DNA of 64,000 nucleotides from Clostridium akagii DSM 12554 (GTDB lineage: Bacteria; Bacillota; Clostridia; Clostridiales; Clostridiaceae), in the NCBI RefSeq assembly GCF_000686725.1, contig NZ_JMLK01000007.1, positions 124,001-188,000 of the forward strand, in the 5' to 3' direction. The stretch's first letter is position 1. Each line of letters starts with the position of its first letter. Position numbers and translations under genes: made by a program. Below, piece after piece: positions 17,037 through 24,968 of the stretch. The notes below the pieces were generated by a model. The model saw nothing but the letters and a program-made list of their open reading frames with translations, was not told where the DNA came from and searched no databases.

Positions 17037-17336
17037 ATGTCAGAAAAAACTAGTATAAAAGAAGAACAGAAAATAGAAATAAAAAAACCTAAGATGTATA
17101 AGGTTCTTATGCATAATGATGATTACACTACTATGGAATTTGTTATTCAGGCGCTAACTGAAATATTCAAAAAAAGTGCTATTGAGGCTACACAAATAAT
17201 GTATGATGTTCATAGAAAAGGCGTGGGAGTCGCAGGTATATATACATACGATATTGCAAAAACAAAATCAAATCAGGCAATGGATATGGCAAAGGAAAGC
17301 GGCTTTCCCTTTAAATTAAGTATGGAAGAGGAATAA
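17037..17336 (+). CDS. clpS: ClpS adaptor protein
   Basis: N-end-rule adaptor of about 99 aa from ATG 17037, which has AGGAG 8 bases upstream; an in-frame ATG at 17010 lies before the SD and is rejected. The core YKVLMHNDDYTTMEFVI includes the NDDY/T motif that binds destabilising N-terminal residues, and the VHRKGVGVAGIYTYDIA stretch is typical of ClpS. It hands substrates to the ClpA hexamer encoded 2 bases downstream. A TATAAT-like sequence near 16950-16962 could be its promoter. Confidence 0.93.
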   Translation: MSEKTSIKEEQKIEIKKPKMYKVLMHNDDYTTMEFVIQALTEIFKKSAIEATQIMYDVHRKGVGVAGIYTYDIAKTKSNQAMDMAKESGFPFKLSMEEE

Positions 17337-17338
17337 TT

Positions 17339-19615
17339 ATGAAAATGGATGATTTATTAAATGAAATAATTACTGCAGCGTATAATGAGGCAAAAGATAA
17401 AGGTCATGAGTATCTTACTCCAGAGCACATTCTTTATGCTTCTTTGTTTTTTGACGAAGGAAAGAGATTAATCAAAAATTGTGGTGGAGATATTGAATTA
17501 CTGAAAAATGATTTGAATAATTTTTTCAAAGAGAATATGGATATTCTACAAAATAGTGAACCGGTGCAGACAGAAGGAATACAAAACATTTTAAGTGAAG
17601 CAGCGGAGCATGTTTTATCAGCAGGTAAAGATGATATTAAACTAGGGGATATTATTGTAGCTATTTATGATGAAGAAGATTCCTTTGGAAGTTATTTTAT
17701 TAAAAAACAAGGAATAAAAAAACTTGATATTTTAAACTACATTACTCATGGTATAAGTCTTGTAGAAGATGATGAAGAAATTGAAATTTATAGTGAAAAT
17801 CTTGGAAAAGCACACGAAGAAGAGTTCAACGACAACAGAGTAAAAAACAAAGAGGATTTCCTTAGCAAATACACTGAGGATCTAACTGAAAAAGCAAGAA
17901 GAGGTAAAATTGATCCGCTTATAGGTAGAGAGGATGTTCTAGAAAAGACTATTCAGATATTATCAAGAAGGTTTAAAAACAATCCTATACACGTTGGTGA
18001 GCCTGGGGTAGGTAAGACAGCAATAACAGAAGGTTTAGCACAAATGATAGTGCAAGACAAAGTACCAAAGGCACTTAGGGGAAGTAAGGTATATTATCTT
18101 GATATGGGAAGTTTACTTGCAGGGACTAGGTATAGAGGAGATTTTGAAGAAAGAATTAAAAAGGTTTTGAATAGACTAAAAAAACAAGAAAATGTTATTG
18201 TTTATATTGATGAAATTCACACTATAATAGGAGCTGGTGCGGTTTCTGGTGGGGCAATGGATGCTTCAAATATTTTAAAACCATTTCTTTTGGATGGAAA
18301 GATTAAATTTATAGGGGCAACTACCTATGATGAGTATAAGAAGATTTTTGAGAAGGACAGAGCACTATCTAGGCGATTTCAGAAAATAGAAATATTAGAG
18401 CCTTCAGCAAAAGATACCTATGCTATTTTACTGGGACTAAAGGAGAACTATGAAAAGTTTCATCAAGTTAAATATACTGATGAGGCATTAAAAACAGCGG
18501 CGGAATTATCTGCAAAGTATATCAACGATAGATTTCTCCCAGATAAGGCCATAGATGTTATGGATGAGGTTGGGGCATATGTTAAACTACATAAAGAAAA
18601 TGAAGATGATATAGGTATTATTGATGTGAAAGATGTGGAAAAAGTAATTGCATCTATGGCAAAGATTCCAGAGCAAAACGTTTCTACAAATGAAACTGAA
18701 AAATTGAAAAAACTTGAAAGCACTATTAAAAAGGATATATATTCACAGGATGAGGCTATAAAAATAGTAGTTAGAGCTATAAAACGTTCAAGGGCAGGTT
18801 TTAATGAGGATGGAAAAACTGTGGCAAATCTACTTTTTGTAGGACCCACTGGAGTTGGAAAAACAGAAATCTCAAGAAAACTTGCAGAGAATCTAGGAAT
18901 ACCACTTATAAGGTTTGATATGAGTGAGTATCAGGAAAAACATTCAGTATCAAAACTTATAGGAGCACCACCAGGATACGTAGGATATGAAGAAGGTGGA
19001 ATTTTAACAGATGCAGTTAGAAAAAGACCTTATTGTGTTTTACTACTAGATGAAATAGAAAAGGCTCATCCAGATATTTTAAATGTTCTGCTTCAACTGA
19101 TGGATTATGCAACACTTACAGATAATACAGGTAAAAAAGCGGATTTTAGAAATGTGATATTGATAATGACTTCAAATGCAGGAGCTGCAAAGCTTGGGAA
19201 ATCTGTAATTGGTTTTGGAGAAAGAAAACAGCAAAGTGAGGAAATTAAAAAAGAAGTGGAAAAAACATTTTCACCAGAGTTTAGAAATAGACTTAATGAT
19301 ATTGTTGTATTTAATAATATGGATGAAAATATGGCGCTTCTTATTGCTAAAAAAAGTATAAGAGACTTTGAGGCGAAACTATTAACAAAAAATATAAAAT
19401 TAGAGGTTACAGATGCTTGTTATAAGTGGATTGCAGAGAAAGGGTACTCTTCTGTTTATGGAGCAAGAGAAATTTTAAGGGTTGTTGAGCAAAACATTAA
19501 ACCTCATTTTGTGGATGAAGTTTTGTTTGGAAGTCTATCTAACGCTGGAACGGCAACAATTGATATTAAAGATGGAGAAATAGTAATTACTAGTGAAGGC
19601 AATATCTCAGAGTAG
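17339..19615 (+). CDS. clpA: ATP-dependent Clp protease ATP-binding subunit ClpA
   Basis: Unfoldase of 758 aa that delivers proteins to ClpP. It has an N-terminal double Clp_N repeat (about residues 1-145) and two AAA+ modules. D1 has Walker A GEPGVGKT and Walker B VIVYIDEIHT. D2 has Walker A GPTGVGKTE and Walker B VLLLDEIEKAHPD. A ClpB_D2-small domain closes the protein. The position directly after clpS and the length of about 758 aa fit ClpA instead of ClpC or ClpB; there is no long coiled-coil M domain. It should act in the cytoplasm together with a ClpP encoded elsewhere. Confidence 0.93.
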   Translation: MKMDDLLNEIITAAYNEAKDKGHEYLTPEHILYASLFFDEGKRLIKNCGGDIELLKNDLNNFFKENMDILQNSEPVQTEGIQNILSEAAEHVLSAGKDDIKLGDIIVAIYDEEDSFGSYFIKKQGIKKLDILNYITHGISLVEDDEEIEIYSENLGKAHEEEFNDNRVKNKEDFLSKYTEDLTEKARRGKIDPLIGREDVLEKTIQILSRRFKNNPIHVGEPGVGKTAITEGLAQMIVQDKVPKALRGSKVYYLDMGSLLAGTRYRGDFEERIKKVLNRLKKQENVIVYIDEIHTIIGAGAVSGGAMDASNILKPFLLDGKIKFIGATTYDEYKKIFEKDRALSRRFQKIEILEPSAKDTYAILLGLKENYEKFHQVKYTDEALKTAAELSAKYINDRFLPDKAIDVMDEVGAYVKLHKENEDDIGIIDVKDVEKVIASMAKIPEQNVSTNETEKLKKLESTIKKDIYSQDEAIKIVVRAIKRSRAGFNEDGKTVANLLFVGPTGVGKTEISRKLAENLGIPLIRFDMSEYQEKHSVSKLIGAPPGYVGYEEGGILTDAVRKRPYCVLLLDEIEKAHPDILNVLLQLMDYATLTDNTGKKADFRNVILIMTSNAGAAKLGKSVIGFGERKQQSEEIKKEVEKTFSPEFRNRLNDIVVFNNMDENMALLIAKKSIRDFEAKLLTKNIKLEVTDACYKWIAEKGYSSVYGAREILRVVEQNIKPHFVDEVLFGSLSNAGTATIDIKDGEIVITSEGNISE

Positions 19616-19651
19616 CAAAAATATACCATTGATGCATGAGAGCAGTATGGC

Positions 19652-19689
19652 AAGGGATGTTCGGAGGCTTCTGGCCACGAGCATCCCTT
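19652..19689. other. GC-rich stem-loop between clpA and a convergent gene
   Basis: AAGGGATG (19652-19659) pairs with CATCCCTT (19682-19689), extended inward by TCG/CGA and an inner GGC/GCC stem. It is far more GC-rich than its surroundings. No T run follows directly on either strand, so a terminator role is uncertain; it lies where the two convergent transcription units meet. Confidence 0.5.
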
Positions 19690-20020
19690 ACTTTGTAGAT
19701 TTTTTAGAATATTTAAATTGAATAAACATTCTCATTATGGATTTCGATAGAATTATTAAAGGAAAACATAAAGACCTAAACTCAAAAGGAAATATTTCAG
19801 CATAGGATAAAAAAACTAAAGTTAATAATAAACATCCTACTACTAAAGAGCTTATTTTGTAGGATTTAACAAAACCCTTTTTATTTTCAATTTTAGTATT
19901 TGTAGTTAAAGCATATGCAAGCATATCAAAATTTGTTTCTGTTCTCGTTATTCCATACACAATAGTGCACAATCCTATTATAAATACTAACAGTGTAAAT
20001 ATATTATTAATAACATTCAT
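19688..20020 (-). CDS. Small membrane protein of unknown function
   Basis: A 110-aa protein with three hydrophobic segments (about residues 4-22, 53-71 and 77-93) and a basic C-terminus. The RBS is GGGGTGG upstream of ATG 20020 on the minus strand, and the start is convincing. I do not recognise the family; the two-helix hairpin near the end and the short length resemble DUF3784-type proteins, without proof. It stands alone between clpA and the amylase gene and is convergent with clpA. Confidence 0.6.
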   Translation of the reverse strand: MNVINNIFTLLVFIIGLCTIVYGITRTETNFDMLAYALTTNTKIENKKGFVKSYKISSLVVGCLLLTLVFLSYAEIFPFEFRSLCFPLIILSKSIMRMFIQFKYSKKSTK

Positions 20021-20199
20021 AATAATACCACCCCATCTTAGTTTCTAATATTTTAAGCATTTAATAATAGCAGTTGCCTTTTAACTAAACCTTGCTTCAA
20101 TTTTTACTATAAATATATCCTTATTCAATTATATACAATATTTACCTTAGCAGTCAATGGTGTAAACACCAACCTATTCATGCCGTATATAATAATCAA

Positions 20200-20268
20200 T
20201 GATTACGTTTACAACAGCAAATATTAATGATATATTAAACAAGTATACTAATAATGCAAACGTTTGTC
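20200..20268 (+). promoter_or_regulatory. Two cre-like catabolite-repression sites before the amylase gene
   Basis: TGCAAACGTTTGTC (20255-20268) and TGATTACGTTTACA (20200-20213) resemble the CcpA operator TGWAANCGNTNWCA with about two mismatches each. They lie in the 334-base gap upstream of the alpha-amylase, consistent with repression by preferred sugars. A palindrome GGTGTAAACACC at about 20159 is also present. No other gene was seen in the gap 20021-20354. Confidence 0.5.
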
Positions 20269-20354
20269 TAAATCTACTTGAAACGAAGATATCTGTTTAT
20301 GAAGTATGCATAAAGTAAATATAATGGATAAAGTTAAAGGGGGTAGTTTTAAAA

Positions 20355-21740
20355 ATGAAAACTAAGGTTAATTTATTATCAAAACAAGTGTTATTGTATT
20401 TGCTTATAATAGGGGTACTGCTTTGCCTTGTATTCTTTACTGTTAAAGAATACAAACCTATAAAAAACAAAACTCAAACGGTACATATTAGTAAAAACAG
20501 CGTTAAGGCTGGAGTAATATTTCACGCTTTTGATTGGTCATTTAATACTATAAAAAATGAATTACCTAGCATTGCATCAGCGGGATATAAATCTATTCAG
20601 GTTTCTCCAGTTCAGGGAACTAAAAGTCCAAGCACCGATGCTTCTACTTGGTGGCTACTTTATCAGCCTACAAATGAATCTCTTGGAAATTCACAGCTTG
20701 GAAGTTATGATGATTTTAAATCACTTTGCACCGTAGCAAAGACCTATGGAATATCAATAATTGTAGATGCAGTGATGAATCATATGGCCAATAATGGTAA
20801 CCCAGATCAGCTTGACTCTTCTGTTGACTCAAGTTTTCAAAATTTAAGTTTATATCATAAGCAAGGACAGTGTAGTAATTGGAATGATCGTCATGACATA
20901 ACACAAAAGGGTATTGGTATGCCAGATTTAAATACTCAAAGCAAGGTAGTTCAAAGCAAGGCAATCAAATTTCTTAATCAATGCATAGATGCTGGTGCTA
21001 GTGGATTTAGATTTGATGCAGCTAAGCACATTGAAACAAATATAGGGCTAGATGCCAATAAGTCTTGGGCAGGTAACTATTGGGATAATGTTCTTGGAAA
21101 TTTGCATAACAAATCTAAAATATACATATATGGAGAAATACTACAAGATGAAACAGTAGATAATGTTGCAGCATATGAAACATTTATGAATGTTACAGCT
21201 AGCAAATATGGGTATAATTTAAGAGATGCAGTTACTTCAAACGACTTAAGCAAGGCTAGCGATATGGATGGACTTAAACCCACTAATTGCGTTGATTATG
21301 TTGAAAGCCACGACAATTATGAAGATGGAACAAGCAAAGATTTAACGGATTTGCAAAGAAAGATGGGATGGGCCATTGTTGCTTCACGCTCAGGAGCTAC
21401 TCCTTTATTTTTTGACCGGCCTACTTCTTCTGTTGGTAGTGAAGGGGATGGACTTTGGAAAGATTCAGATGTGGTAGCTATTAATAAATTTCATAATCTT
21501 ATGGATGGAAAAAATGAGCACCTAAGATGGACAAACAACAATGAAACCATGCTAATCCAACGTGGAACAGCAGGAGTAGTTATTGTAAATGATGGAACAA
21601 GTACAAACCTTAATTTAGTTACGAATTTGGCAAATGGCAATTATACAAATCAAGGCAGTGTAAGCTGTGAACTAACAGTTTCTAACGGAAGAATTAAAGG
21701 CGTTATTCCGGAAAACTCAATAATTATTTTAACAAAATAA
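20355..21740 (+). CDS. Alpha-amylase (GH13), secreted or membrane-anchored
   Basis: Glycoside hydrolase family 13 enzyme of 461 aa that hydrolyses alpha-1,4-glucan. An N-terminal hydrophobic helix (about residues 11-29) without a lipobox serves as signal peptide or anchor. Region I is DAVMNH, region II is GFRFDAAKH with nucleophile D221, region III is YGEIL with acid/base E261, and region IV is VESHDN with D320. The short catalytic core plus a small beta domain, with the HAFDWSF opening, resembles the AmyE-like subfamily. It appears monocistronic: a 16-bp inverted repeat follows directly. Upstream cre-like sites suggest catabolite repression. Confidence 0.9.
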   Translation: MKTKVNLLSKQVLLYLLIIGVLLCLVFFTVKEYKPIKNKTQTVHISKNSVKAGVIFHAFDWSFNTIKNELPSIASAGYKSIQVSPVQGTKSPSTDASTWWLLYQPTNESLGNSQLGSYDDFKSLCTVAKTYGISIIVDAVMNHMANNGNPDQLDSSVDSSFQNLSLYHKQGQCSNWNDRHDITQKGIGMPDLNTQSKVVQSKAIKFLNQCIDAGASGFRFDAAKHIETNIGLDANKSWAGNYWDNVLGNLHNKSKIYIYGEILQDETVDNVAAYETFMNVTASKYGYNLRDAVTSNDLSKASDMDGLKPTNCVDYVESHDNYEDGTSKDLTDLQRKMGWAIVASRSGATPLFFDRPTSSVGSEGDGLWKDSDVVAINKFHNLMDGKNEHLRWTNNNETMLIQRGTAGVVIVNDGTSTNLNLVTNLANGNYTNQGSVSCELTVSNGRIKGVIPENSIIILTK

Positions 21741-21746
21741 AAAAAT

Positions 21747-21782
21747 CTTTACATTTTATACCATAAGGTATAAAATGTAAAG
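21747..21782. terminator. Perfect 16-bp inverted repeat after the amylase gene
   Basis: The repeat arms 21747-21762 and 21767-21782 are perfectly complementary around ATAA. On the minus strand the stem is followed by an A/T-rich run with seven T, so it is an intrinsic terminator in that direction and perhaps a weaker one on the plus strand. It also sits 5 bases before the tetR operator, so a role as a protein site is possible. Confidence 0.65.
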
Positions 21783-21787
21783 AAAAG

Positions 21788-21801
21788 TGAACGGAGGTTC
21801 A
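21788..21801. promoter_or_regulatory. TetR operator TGAAC-N4-GTTCA overlapping the tetR ribosome binding site
   Basis: TGAAC and GTTCA flank GGAG, which is part of the Shine-Dalgarno of the tetR gene starting at 21805. The same half-sites with the same spacing occur at 22469-22482 before the exporter gene. Shared sites in front of both genes support autoregulation. Confidence 0.65.
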
Positions 21802-21804
21802 TAG

Positions 21805-22428
21805 GTGCAATACTTAAAAGAAGAAGTGAGAGATAAGATTCTTTCAATAGCCTTAGGTGAGTTTAAAAAAAATGGATATTTAGCTGCATCCATGAGAAAT
21901 ATTGCATCAGGTTCAGATATCGCATTAGGCAGTATTTATAGATATTTTACTAATAAACAAGCACTTTTTGAAACATTAATTGATCCAGTTTACAGTAAAA
22001 TTTTCACCTATCTTTCAAAGATACAGGAACAAATTAATGAATCAGTACTAAGCAATAATTGTGCACCTATGCCATATGTAAATGATATTGTAAATGAATT
22101 AGTTGAAATAATCATGGAGTCTGATGCAGAAATTATGATAATATTCAATAAAAGTAAGGGCTCAAAGTACGAGAATGTTAAAGAAGAACTTGTAAATTTA
22201 ATTAACGATATTAACGTGCAGTCCTATCCTAAAAGTATAGCCCGTGATGAAAACAATAGAACCATGATTTATGTTGTTTCCTATACATTAGTTGAGGGTA
22301 TTTCGCTTATATTAAAGGAAGATTATGATGTAGATAGGATTAAGTTGCTTATAAATAAATTAATATATATATCTTTTAAAGACTTACATATAAGACTTGA
22401 TGGGCTTAAAAGTGAAGATAACAATTAA
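21805..22428 (+). CDS. TetR-family transcriptional repressor
   Basis: Regulator of 207 aa that starts at GTG 21805 behind CGGAGG. The N-terminal helix-turn-helix spans about residues 8-54, with FKKNGYLAASMRNIASGSDIALGSIYRYF matching the family recognition segment. The rest is a ligand-binding domain with no recognised subfamily. It lies 75 bases before an EmrB/QacA-type exporter, the usual arrangement of a drug-responsive repressor. Two matching inverted repeats, one at its own RBS and one upstream of the exporter, are the probable operators. Confidence 0.87.
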   Translation: MQYLKEEVRDKILSIALGEFKKNGYLAASMRNIASGSDIALGSIYRYFTNKQALFETLIDPVYSKIFTYLSKIQEQINESVLSNNCAPMPYVNDIVNELVEIIMESDAEIMIIFNKSKGSKYENVKEELVNLINDINVQSYPKSIARDENNRTMIYVVSYTLVEGISLILKEDYDVDRIKLLINKLIYISFKDLHIRLDGLKSEDNN

Positions 22429-22468
22429 ATATTTGCGATAAACTTAATTTATTTTTTTATTTTAATAA

Positions 22469-22482
22469 TGAACAATAGTTCA
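22469..22482. promoter_or_regulatory. TetR operator before the MFS exporter
   Basis: TGAAC (22469-22473), spacer AATA and GTTCA (22478-22482) form the same inverted repeat as at 21788-21801. It lies between the tetR stop and the exporter RBS (AAGGAGG at about 22490), where binding would block the exporter gene. Confidence 0.65.
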
Positions 22483-22503
22483 CTATACAAAAGGAGGATT
22501 CAA

Positions 22504-23928
22504 ATGTTAGCACTAAAAAAGCCTAGGATGAGGCTTATGTTACTGTCAATTGCAATTGGGTCATTTATGTCAGTTATGGACTCAAATGTTGTCAATGTGG
22601 TTCTTCCAGTTATTCAGAATTATTATCATGTAACTTTATCCATAGTGGAGTGGGTTGTCACTGCTTATCTGTTAATAGTAAGCAGTTTACTGCTCACATT
22701 TGGTAGAATATCAGATATCTTTGGACATAGAAAAATTTATCTAACAGGATTCATAATTTTTACTATTGGGTCATTTCTATGTGGGCTTTCTATTAGTATT
22801 CAGATGCTTATTGGATGTCGCATATTTCAAGCACTTGGAGCAGCAATGATGTTTTCCTGTAATTTTGCCATAATCACAGATTATGTTGCCCCTGAAAGTA
22901 GAGGAAGGGCATTCAGTGTTACTGCAATTGCAGTGGCAGTTGGAACTTGCAGCGGGCCGGTAGTTGGAGGAGCACTGGCAAGCTTACTAGGATGGCAAAG
23001 TATATTTTTTATGAATATTCCCTTTGGTATTGTGGGCATTTTTCTTGCATCTAAGAGCATACCTATGGATTCAAAAGGAACCCCCGTGTCATTTGATATA
23101 AAAGGCAGCATTCTCATTTTTCTAGCACTTTTTATAGTTCTGCTACCTCTTAATCTTGGGGGCAATAAAGGCATAAATTCCATACTATTTGCTACTATGA
23201 TTGTTGTAAGTCTAATACTCTTCATAGTATTTTTTTTCGTTGAAAGAAGGTCAAAATACCCATTGCTTAATCTGGGATTGTTCCAAAATCGTGTTTTTTC
23301 ATCAAATGTTGCAGCCGCTACATTCAACTATATGGCACAGTTCATTCTTGCGTTCATAGCTCCGTTTTATCTGGAAAAAGTCAGGATGCTTTCTACCGCA
23401 ATGACTGGGCTTGTTTATATTCCAATGCCTCTTGCCATCATACTGGTTGCAATTAGCATTGGGAGATTATCTGATAATCATGACAATCGCATAATGGCCT
23501 CTTTCGGTATGGGCTTAATGGCTTTTGGTTTGTTACTTCTTTGCTTTTTAAAATCTGATACTCCCTATTGGTATATAATTATTTCTATGATTCTAACTGG
23601 AGCTGGTTCGGGAATGTTTCAAATACCCAATAATAGTACTATTATGGGTAATGCACCTAAACTTCAGCGTGGTGAGACATCAGGTATTCTAGGCACTATG
23701 CGCAATATTGGCATGGTCATAGGGGTGGCTATTAGCGGTGTGCTTTTTAACCATGTTTCTGCAACAGCCCAAACTACTTATGCAAAGCGTGGTCTGACTG
23801 GTTATTCCCTCACAAATCCATCCATTGTCAAGGGAATGGAAGCCACGGTTTCCGCCGCTGTTATTTGCGCATTACTAGCCATGGTATTTTCCCTAATGCA
23901 GGGTAAAAATCAAAAACACAAGGTATAA
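22504..23928 (+). CDS. MFS multidrug exporter, DHA2 (EmrB/QacA) family
   Basis: Drug:H+ antiporter of 474 aa with about 14 membrane segments. I start it at ATG 22504 behind AAGGAGG; an in-frame ATG at 22468 lies inside the operator region and lacks an SD. Family motifs are visible: the helix 1 segment MDSNVVNVVLPVI (the VNVALP-like motif of DHA2), the loop 2-3 motif GRISDIFGHRKIYL, and motif C-like GTCSGPVVGGAL in helix 5. It would pump amphipathic drugs or antiseptics out of the cell under control of the adjacent TetR. Confidence 0.88.
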   Translation: MLALKKPRMRLMLLSIAIGSFMSVMDSNVVNVVLPVIQNYYHVTLSIVEWVVTAYLLIVSSLLLTFGRISDIFGHRKIYLTGFIIFTIGSFLCGLSISIQMLIGCRIFQALGAAMMFSCNFAIITDYVAPESRGRAFSVTAIAVAVGTCSGPVVGGALASLLGWQSIFFMNIPFGIVGIFLASKSIPMDSKGTPVSFDIKGSILIFLALFIVLLPLNLGGNKGINSILFATMIVVSLILFIVFFFVERRSKYPLLNLGLFQNRVFSSNVAAATFNYMAQFILAFIAPFYLEKVRMLSTAMTGLVYIPMPLAIILVAISIGRLSDNHDNRIMASFGMGLMAFGLLLLCFLKSDTPYWYIIISMILTGAGSGMFQIPNNSTIMGNAPKLQRGETSGILGTMRNIGMVIGVAISGVLFNHVSATAQTTYAKRGLTGYSLTNPSIVKGMEATVSAAVICALLAMVFSLMQGKNQKHKV

Positions 23929-24047
23929 GTATATCCTTGATGATGCCTAATACAATTAGTATGAATAAGTTAGCTATTATGTGAGAGAATAAACTTGTAT
24001 ATGAATATTAAAAAAGATATTTTATCAATATATAAGGTAGGGATATT

Positions 24048-24188
24048 ATGAGCAATAAGCTAAAAGTTACAAAAAAGAAAATGGCTTCATTAGGATTAAA
24101 AAAGGAGGAAGGTAGTGACTATGAGTATATAGAACCTTCTGAAAAAAACAAGTCAAAATACAAGCCAGTAAAAAAAGAGCCTAAATGA
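24048..24188 (+). CDS. Small lysine-rich protein of 46 aa
   Basis: A short frame with a plausible RBS (AAGGTAGGG, 5 bases before ATG 24048). The product is very basic in its first 20 residues (MSNKLKVTKKKMASLGLKKE), then acidic, then basic again, with no membrane segment. A terminator hairpin overlaps its last codons. I know no family for it. The gene is separate from the exporter (120 bases) and from the two-component system, which has its own promoter. Confidence 0.5.
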   Translation: MSNKLKVTKKKMASLGLKKEEGSDYEYIEPSEKNKSKYKPVKKEPK

Positions 24189-24200
24189 AGGTTCTTTTTT
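24175..24200 (+). terminator. Terminator at the end of the 46-aa gene
   Basis: AAGAGCC (24175-24181) pairs with GGTTCTT (24190-24196) around TAAATGAA, running into six T. The stop codon of the small gene is in the loop. Confidence 0.7.
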
Positions 24201-24201
24201 A

Positions 24202-24236
24202 TTTTAATCTAATTTTAATTTTTTTGAGGATAATAT
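24202..24236 (+). promoter_or_regulatory. Response-regulator box and promoter of the two-component system
   Basis: TTTTAAT (24202-24208) and TTTTAAT (24213-24219) form an 11-bp direct repeat. TAATAT at 24231-24236, 11 bases later, fits as -10; a better TATAAT at 24239-24244 is also near. The repeat matches those at 3719-3736 and 49467-49484, which suggests autoregulation by the encoded regulator. Confidence 0.6.
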
Positions 24237-24284
24237 ACTATAATAGAGGTAAATACAACGTATCATAAAGAGGTGATTAAGGTT

Positions 24285-24968
24285 ATGGAAGAATTTAAAA
24301 TACTTATAATAGAAGATGAAAAACAAATGGCAATGTTTATTGAAATGGAGTTAAATCATGAGGGATATAAAACAAGTATTGCCTATGATGGAAATGACGG
24401 CCTAAGGAAAATAGAAAATGGTAAATACGATTTGATTATTTTGGATCTTATGCTTCCAGGGCTCGATGGCATTGAAGTTTGCAAAGAGGTAAGAAAATTT
24501 TCCAAGGTGCCGATTATAATGCTTACTGCTAAAAGTGATATAAGTTATAAGGTAAAAGGTCTTGATATTGGCGCTAATGATTATATGACAAAACCTTTTG
24601 TTATAGAAGAACTTCTAGCAAGGATAAGGGTACTGCAGAGAGATGATGCATCACAATATAAATATGAAGAAATAAAGCTAGGTGATATAGTTATGAATAA
24701 TAATAGCCATCAAGTATTACGAGGAGGCAAAAAAATCGATCTAACCAAAAAAGAATATGATTTATTAGAAACATTACTTATAAATAAAAATATTGTGCTT
24801 ACAAGAGAACAGCTCATTGAGAAGATTTGGGGTTATGAGTATGAGGGAGATACTAATGTGGTGGATGTATTTATAAGGTATTTGCGATGTAAAATAGATG
24901 ATGAATTTGAAAATAAATTAATTACTACCGTTAGGGGTGTAGGTTATGTAATTAAGGGTGATAAATAA
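24285..24968 (+). CDS. OmpR-family response regulator (ArlR-like)
   Basis: Response regulator of 227 aa, started at ATG 24285 (AGAGGTGATTAAGG upstream); GTG 24273 overlaps the SD and is rejected. The receiver domain has acidic residues E10/D11, phosphoacceptor D54 in ILDLMLPG and the lysine in MTKPF. The winged-helix domain ends in GVGYVIKGD. Its stop overlaps the start of the kinase gene by one base. The direct-repeat box before this gene also occurs before the glycolipid operon (3785) and the PAP2 phosphatase (49560), so it is a good candidate to control envelope genes. Confidence 0.9.
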   Translation: MEEFKILIIEDEKQMAMFIEMELNHEGYKTSIAYDGNDGLRKIENGKYDLIILDLMLPGLDGIEVCKEVRKFSKVPIIMLTAKSDISYKVKGLDIGANDYMTKPFVIEELLARIRVLQRDDASQYKYEEIKLGDIVMNNNSHQVLRGGKKIDLTKKEYDLLETLLINKNIVLTREQLIEKIWGYEYEGDTNVVDVFIRYLRCKIDDEFENKLITTVRGVGYVIKGDK

